A stretch of DNA of 62,857 nucleotides, taken from assembly GCA_036499395.1 (NCBI GenBank), contig DASYDW010000006.1, positions 1 through 62,857 on the forward strand, given 5' to 3'. The notes under the pieces were generated by a model. That model had not been told where the DNA came from. It saw nothing but the letters and a program-made list of their open reading frames with translations, and made no database searches. Shown here piece by piece: positions 58,448-62,857 of this stretch (the stretch's first letter is position 1; each line of letters opens with the position of its first letter). A program made the position numbers and the translations under genes. The DNA is from Pirellulales bacterium (GTDB lineage: Bacteria > Planctomycetota > Planctomycetia > Pirellulales > JACPPG01).

Positions 58448-58879
58448 TCAGCACGGTTGGTTTTCCTTGAAAGTGAAGACTGGGCAGCGAGCGCGTCGGA
58501 CCACGGCTTCCGCCACACTTCCCATTAGCAGCCGCCCCAACCCAGTGCGACCGTGCGTTCCCATCACGATCAGATCCGCCTTTTCCTGCTCGGCCAAGGC
58601 AACGATTTCATCGGCCGGGTCCCCCGTAATCATGCGATGTTCGTACGGCACGGTTCGATCTGGTGGTACCACGGCCTCAAGCATATTGCGCAGCGCAGGC
58701 ACGTCTGGGTCGGGAATCCCGTAATACATTTCGCCCGTGCCATAGGCCGCTGGCGGCTCTTCGACATGCACGATGAGCAGCTTCGCCCCCATGTCCCGGG
58801 CCAAGACCGTGGCATGCTTCAGAGCGGCATCGCTTAGCGTAGAAAAATCGGTCGGAAAGAGAATCTTCGAGGCGTGCAT
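58448..58879 (-). CDS. universal stress protein (UspA family)
   Basis: 143 residues from the ATG at 58879, with AGGAGGG upstream. The start HASKILFPTDFSTLSDAALK and the ATP-binding motif GTHGRTGLGRLLMGSVAEAV are typical. It binds ATP and is usually induced by stress. It stands alone between cysK and tRNA-Gln. Confidence 0.93.
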   Translation of the reverse strand: MHASKILFPTDFSTLSDAALKHATVLARDMGAKLLIVHVEEPPAAYGTGEMYYGIPDPDVPALRNMLEAVVPPDRTVPYEHRMITGDPADEIVALAEQEKADLIVMGTHGRTGLGRLLMGSVAEAVVRRARCPVFTFKENQPC

Positions 58880-58983
58880 ACAAACGGCCCTCCTGCGCAA
58901 TGATTCACGGCGTCAGGAATTGGCCCTACGGGGGCACTTCAAATCGTGCGCCGCGATGCGTGCGACCGACGGAATATCAAAAG

Positions 58984-59054
58984 CTACCCGGCTAGGACTC
59001 GAACCTAGAATGAGGGAACCAAAATCCCTAGTGTTACCATTACACCACCGGGTA
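58984..59054 (-). tRNA. tRNA-Gln (UUG)
   Basis: Acceptor arms TACCCGG and CCGGGTA pair fully, and the discriminator is G, as usual for tRNA-Gln. The anticodon stem AGGGA/TCCCT closes the loop TTTTGGT with anticodon TTG. The T arm contains GGTTCGAGTCC. CCA is not encoded. Confidence 0.95.
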
Positions 59055-59139
59055 GAACTAAGGCTCGTTTCTAGCGAAGCCGAGGCGTTCTTGCAACGGT
59101 GGGTGAGCAGAACGCGACGTTCAAAGAGAACCGCGAGCG

Positions 59140-59814
59140 TCAAATGCCTTGCGATTCTCGGCTGACGATGGCGAAGGAGAGCTGCTCTAACTCGATCGCC
59201 AGATCGACGCCGACCTGGCTGACGTTGTCCGGTAGATCGATCGTGACCGGGGCGAAGTTGAGGATCCCCTCGACTCCCGCCGCCACCAGGCGATTTGCCA
59301 CCGCCTGCGCCGCAGGTGCGGGTACGGCGATGATTCCTAAACGCACCCTATGAGCCTTCGCAAATTCTGGAAGTTTCTCCAGGTCGACTACTTCCACCCC
59401 TTCGATACGCGACCCGATCTTCTGGGCGTCCGTGTCGAAGGCCGCCGCGACGCGGAAGCCCTGCCGGCCGAATCCTTTGTATCCCAGTAGGGCTCGGCCC
59501 AGGTTGCCCGCCCCCACCAGCACGGCATTCCATTGCTGATCGGTGCCGAGGATCTTTTTGATCGCAGCCACCAGCTTGTCACAGCGGTACCCGATGCCTG
59601 GGTATCCGAAATGGCCGAAGTAGGCCAGATCCTTGCGAACCTGCGCGTCGGTAAAGCCGAGCTTGCTACCGAGCTGGCTGCTGCTGGTGGTCTCCTCTTC
59701 CTGTTCGATCAGGTGCTGTAGTTCGCGCAGGTAGAGACTTAACCGGCTGGCCACGGCCTTGGGGACCGGCCCACCGGCGGCTGAACCGGCTGCATTGCTA
59801 GCAGGATCATCCAT
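59140..59814 (-). CDS. rex: redox-sensing transcriptional repressor Rex
   Basis: About 224 residues from the ATG at 59814; no strong ribosome site, so the start is not certain. An N-terminal winged helix (ASRLSLYLRELQHLIEQ, TTSSSQLGSKLGFTDAQVRK) is followed by an NADH-binding Rossmann domain (LVGAGNLGRALLGYKGF) and the domain-swap helix at the end. Rex senses the NADH/NAD+ ratio and represses fermentation and respiration genes. I did not find a clear Rex operator in this window. Confidence 0.95.
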   Translation of the reverse strand: MDDPASNAAGSAAGGPVPKAVASRLSLYLRELQHLIEQEEETTSSSQLGSKLGFTDAQVRKDLAYFGHFGYPGIGYRCDKLVAAIKKILGTDQQWNAVLVGAGNLGRALLGYKGFGRQGFRVAAAFDTDAQKIGSRIEGVEVVDLEKLPEFAKAHRVRLGIIAVPAPAAQAVANRLVAAGVEGILNFAPVTIDLPDNVSQVGVDLAIELEQLSFAIVSRESQGI

Positions 59815-60404
59815 GCGCAACTGATGGGCGGCGACGTGAATAGGTTAGGCAGAGGGACCGACAAAGGCACCCCACTCTAAATTACGCCACTCGGGCGAGC
59901 AAGCCTGCGGGCATCTCGCAGTTCTGCTGTCTTGACGGTTTTTGGCCGATCACTGCCCGATTTCGAACCCGGCGCCGAGAATTTGTTCCGGATGCGCGAT
60001 GTGGGGAGCGCGGGAGGCGTTTGCCAATTACGGGCACCCTGCCGAGGGCCGGGGGCTGGCTTGTCTTTATTGGAACTACCGGTCGAAGTGGTACTAGACG
60101 TTTCTCTGGAAAGATCCGAGCGGTCGGTACATTTTTTCCCATTTCACTCAATTGTGCTATCTAGCTCTGTCTATCCATTTAAGTCAATCGACGCAGATTG
60201 ACGACGTTGGAGGCTATACGGCCCAACGTTCTCCTGATTGCACAGGCAGCGGTCACCTATCCGTGACCGTCGTCCGCGCAATATAGGCAGAGCTGTTAAT
60301 GCACGCAGAGTGCGCGGGCCGAATGATAGCAGTGAAGACGGGCGGCAGCTCGTCTGAAACCAGGCCCACCGATCAGAGAAATGTCCTTGGGAGGAGACAG
60401 GAAC
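59815..60404. other. intergenic upstream of the YTV-repeat gene
   Basis: 590 bases without a credible gene. It includes an AT-richer stretch at 60120-60185 and a hairpin CGGTCAC/GTGACCG at 60250-60269. Promoters for rex and the YTV gene must lie here, but I could not place them. GGAGGAGACAGGAAC precedes the ATG at 60405. Confidence 0.55.
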
Positions 60405-62857
60405 ATGAAGGCTCTTCTGGGAGTGCCGATCCTCGCCCTATTGCTGGCGGCGGTATCAGCTGAAAAAGCTGACGCCAGTTGGTGCGGCGCGGCAAGATTC
60501 AAGTGTTGCGCAGGATGCTGCGACACAGTTAGTTATTGCTGCACGAAGCAGCAGTGCCACACGGTCATGAAGACCTGCAAGGAGGTTGTGTACGAGAAGC
60601 AGAACTACACGTGCTACAAGACGTGCTACGAGACGGTGTGCGAACCGCGCACAATCGACTGCGTGAAGTACGTCCCGGAAACGTGCTACCGGAATTGCGA
60701 GTACACCGTTTGCAAGCCGGTCTATGAAACCAAGTACCGCACGGTGAACTTCACGGTCTGCAAGCCCGTCTGGGAAACCAAGACGAAGGACATTTGCTAC
60801 ACCGTGTGCAAGCCCGTGTACGAAACTCGCACGAAGGAGATTCGTTACACGGTCTGCAAGCCGGTTTGGGAAACCAAGACCAAGGAAATCTGCTACACCG
60901 TCTGCAAGCCCGTCTGGGAAACCAAGACGAAGGACATTTGCTACACGGTCTGCAAACCGGTCTGGGAAACCAAGACGAAGAACATTTGCTACACGGTCTG
61001 CAAGCCGGTCTACGAAACGAAGACCCGCGAGATCTGCTACACCGTGTGCAAGCCGGTCTACGAAACGAAGACCAAGGAAATCTGCTACACGGTCTGCAAG
61101 CCGGTTTGGGAAACCAAGACCCGCAACATTTGCTACACCGTCTGCAAGCCGGTCTACGAGACGAAGACGAAGGAGATCTGCTACACGGTCTGCAAGCCCG
61201 TCTACGAAACAAAGACGCGCAACATCTGCTACACCGTCTGCAAGCCGGTGTGGGAGACGAAGACGAAGGAAATCTGCTACACGGTCTGCAAACCCGTCTA
61301 CGAGACGCATGAGCGCGTCTGTCACTACACCACCTGCAAGCCGGTGTGGGAGACGAAGACGAAGGAAATCTGCTACACGGTCTGCAAGCCCGTCTACGAG
61401 ACGAAGACCCGTGAGATTTGCTACAACGTCTGCAAGCCGGTCTACGAGACCAAGACCAAAGAGATTTGCTACACGGTCTGCAAGCCGGTCTACGAGACCC
61501 GCGAGCGCGTCTGCCACTACACCACCTGTAAGCCGGTGTGGGAGACGAAGACGAAGGAAATCTGCTACACGGTCTGCAAGCCCGTCTACGAGACGAAGAC
61601 CCGCGAGATCTGCTACACGGTCTGCAAGCCCGTCAACTTTACGAAGACGATCAAGGTCTGCTGCGGCCATTGGGATACCCAAGTCTCGGAATGCCCGGGC
61701 AAGGTGATCACCAAGTGCGTGCAGGAGCCCGGCTGCTGGAAGTGGGATCCTTGCTGCTGCCGCTGCGTGTACTGCCCCGGCCCTGTCAAGCAGTGCCAGA
61801 TTCAGTGCCCGCCGGTGAAGGTCTGCAAGAAGGTCTGGGTGCCTGAAGTTCAGGAGCGTCAGATCAACTGCGTGAAGTATGTGCCCGAGACCTGCGTGAA
61901 GACCTGCAACTACACCGTCTGCAAGATGGTGCCCGAGCAGCGCGTCAAGACCTGCTGCTACAAGGTCTGCCACGTGGTTAAGGAATGCCATGAGAAGCGT
62001 ATTCCCTACACCGTCTGCAAGATGGTGCCCGAGCAGCGTGTGAAGACCTGCACCTACCAGGTCTGCCACATGGAGACCGAGCAACGCGTCAAGACTTGCA
62101 ACTACACCGTCTGCAAGATGGTGCCGGAGCAACGCGTCAAGACCTGCTGCTACAAGGTCTGCCACATGGTCAAGGAATGCCATGAGAAGCGTATTCCCTA
62201 CACCGTCTGCAAGATGGTCCCCGAGCAGCGTGTGAAGACCTGCACCTACCAGGTCTGCCACATGGAGAGCGAGCAACGCGTCAAGACCTGCAACTATACG
62301 GTATGCCGCATGGTGCCCGAGCAACGCGTCAAGACCTGCAACTACACGGTCTGCCACATGGTGCCCGAGCAACGCGTCAAGACCTGCTGCTACAAGGTCT
62401 GCCACATGGTCCCTGAAGAGCATGTGAAGACCTGCAACTACACGGTGTGCCACATGGTGCCTGAGCAACGCGTGAAGACCTGCACGTACAAGGTCTGCCA
62501 CATGGTGCCCGAGCAACACGTCAAGCACTGCACCTACACGGTGTGCCACATGGTGCCCGAGCAACGTGTCAAGACCTGCTGCTACAAGGTCTGCCACATG
62601 GTGCCCGAGCAACGCGTCAAGACCTGCACCTATACGGTCTGCAAGATGGTGCCGGAACAACGCGTCAAGACCTGCACCTACAAGGTCTGCCACATGGTGC
62701 CCGAAGAACGCGTCAAGACCTGCAACTACACGGTCTGCAAGATGGTCCCCGAGCAGTGTGTGAAGACCTGCACGTACAAGGTCTGCCACATGGTGCAAGA
62801 GTGCCATTCGAAGCAGGTGCCGTACACCTGCTGCCACATCGAGAGCGAGAAGCGCGT
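60405..62857 (+). CDS. giant cysteine-rich YTV-repeat wall protein, 3' end beyond window
   Basis: Open for 817 codons without a stop to the window edge. GGAGGAG precedes the ATG and a signal peptide follows (MKALLGVPILALLLAAVSA). The mature part starts with Cys-rich text (FKCCAGCCDTVSYCCTKQQC), then 20 units of TVCKPVYETKTKEICY type, a tryptophan/cysteine-rich spacer (CCGHWDTQVSECPGK, GCWKWDPCCCRC), then about 20 units of TVCHMVPEQRVKTCNY type. This matches the YTV domain family (Pfam YTV) of planctomycete cell-wall proteins. Disulfide cross-linking is the likely role of the many cysteines. The antisense frame is a by-product of the repeats. Confidence 0.93.
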   Translation, partial: MKALLGVPILALLLAAVSAEKADASWCGAARFKCCAGCCDTVSYCCTKQQCHTVMKTCKEVVYEKQNYTCYKTCYETVCEPRTIDCVKYVPETCYRNCEYTVCKPVYETKYRTVNFTVCKPVWETKTKDICYTVCKPVYETRTKEIRYTVCKPVWETKTKEICYTVCKPVWETKTKDICYTVCKPVWETKTKNICYTVCKPVYETKTREICYTVCKPVYETKTKEICYTVCKPVWETKTRNICYTVCKPVYETKTKEICYTVCKPVYETKTRNICYTVCKPVWETKTKEICYTVCKPVYETHERVCHYTTCKPVWETKTKEICYTVCKPVYETKTREICYNVCKPVYETKTKEICYTVCKPVYETRERVCHYTTCKPVWETKTKEICYTVCKPVYETKTREICYTVCKPVNFTKTIKVCCGHWDTQVSECPGKVITKCVQEPGCWKWDPCCCRCVYCPGPVKQCQIQCPPVKVCKKVWVPEVQERQINCVKYVPETCVKTCNYTVCKMVPEQRVKTCCYKVCHVVKECHEKRIPYTVCKMVPEQRVKTCTYQVCHMETEQRVKTCNYTVCKMVPEQRVKTCCYKVCHMVKECHEKRIPYTVCKMVPEQRVKTCTYQVCHMESEQRVKTCNYTVCRMVPEQRVKTCNYTVCHMVPEQRVKTCCYKVCHMVPEEHVKTCNYTVCHMVPEQRVKTCTYKVCHMVPEQHVKHCTYTVCHMVPEQRVKTCCYKVCHMVPEQRVKTCTYTVCKMVPEQRVKTCTYKVCHMVPEERVKTCNYTVCKMVPEQCVKTCTYKVCHMVQECHSKQVPYTCCHIESEKR
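60705..61664 (+). repeat. array 1 of 48-bp coding repeats (20 units)
   Basis: Twenty contiguous 48-base units, each coding 16 residues (consensus TVCKPV[YW]ETKTKEICY). Units 12-15 and 16-19 are near copies as a block of four: units 13 and 17 carry THERVCHY or TRERVCHY, and units 14 and 18 start TTCKPV. Confidence 0.92.
61914..62857 (+). repeat. array 2 of 48-bp coding repeats (about 19.7 units, cut by edge)
   Basis: Units of 48 bases with a different consensus (TVCHMVPEQRVKTCNY). Units 1-4 (61914-62105) and 5-8 (62106-62297) are near-identical blocks of 192 bases that include a KECHEKRIPY unit, which shows recent block duplication. The array continues past the window edge. Confidence 0.92.

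Noticed and set aside
59815..60404. Rex operator upstream of rex or the YTV gene
   Set aside because: I looked for TTGTGAA-N4-TTCACAA and found no acceptable match.
60456..62837. 793-codon open frame on the minus strand across the YTV repeats, coding LADRVADFLRLRL-like repeats
   Set aside because: It is the antisense image of the 48-base repeats: the period is a multiple of three, so one stop-free antisense frame stays open. The plus frame has a ribosome site, a signal peptide and a known family.
60705..62857. CRISPR-like direct repeats
   Set aside because: The 48-base units are contiguous with no unique spacers and keep an open coding frame.

Overview
The window is a piece of a planctomycete chromosome, most likely from the Pirellulales. 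The evidence is a planctomycete-like 16S rRNA start, several protein families that I know mainly from Planctomycetes (YTV-repeat wall protein, DUF1598, DUF1080, CCEP-type cysteine-rich secreted protein, short KxxxIR HTH protein), high GC, and short, mostly monocistronic or two-gene transcription units on both strands. No assignment below order level is possible from sequence reading alone.

Layout. 1-1335 is the 5' part of a 16S rRNA gene on the minus strand, with a convincing upstream promoter and a boxA-like leader. 2-10 kb holds a response regulator with a C-terminal zinc ribbon, an HtrA-type protease, an unknown exported protein and a 1399-residue exported VWA protein with a Gly-Met tract. 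10-17 kb holds tsaD, a C-terminal processing protease, a methyltransferase, a divergent phosphoglycerate kinase homologue, an Hpt protein and a cysteine-rich exported protein. 17-27 kb holds DUF1598 and HEAT-like exported proteins, DedA, ApbE, a cytochrome c'-like protein, fructose-1,6-bisphosphatase, a TIGR01777 epimerase and two small membrane proteins.

27.1-30.6 kb is a small degenerate integrative element at a tRNA-Pro(UGG) gene. It carries a tyrosine integrase behind a ribosome-site hairpin, an excisionase-like HTH protein, a WGR-like protein overlapping a serine resolvase, a nested palindromic MITE-like repeat, a short HTH protein and an orphan ribbon-helix-helix antitoxin-like gene. 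Its right side abuts the truncated start of a Tat-exported NHL-repeat gene. 31-34 kb holds an AHSA1-ArsR pair with candidate ArsR operators, a GyrI-like protein, OsmC and a SUMF1-domain protein. 34.2-36.3 kb holds parAB with three parS-like sites, which suggests the region is on the origin side of the chromosome.

36-47 kb holds DUF1015, ahcY, trpF, an ExeA-like ATPase, a DUF2089 regulator with a membrane TPR protein, an MFS transporter, a methyltransferase and a dolichol-phosphate-mannose-type glycosyltransferase. 47-52 kb holds an SGNH hydrolase, a tiny conserved-looking protein and a three-gene molybdenum hydroxylase operon (xanthine dehydrogenase family). The iron-sulfur subunit of that operon has lost all four ligands of its ferredoxin-type cluster. 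52-60 kb holds a DUF1080 protein, an FHA-GAF-nucleotide cyclase, acs, cysK, a universal stress protein, tRNA-Gln(UUG) and rex. The window ends inside a giant cysteine-rich YTV-repeat protein built from two 48-bp tandem arrays.

The most interesting items are the cluster-less Fe-S subunit, the architecture of the YTV protein, the tRNA-Pro element with its hairpin and MITE-like repeat, the giant VWA protein and the divergent PGK homologue.
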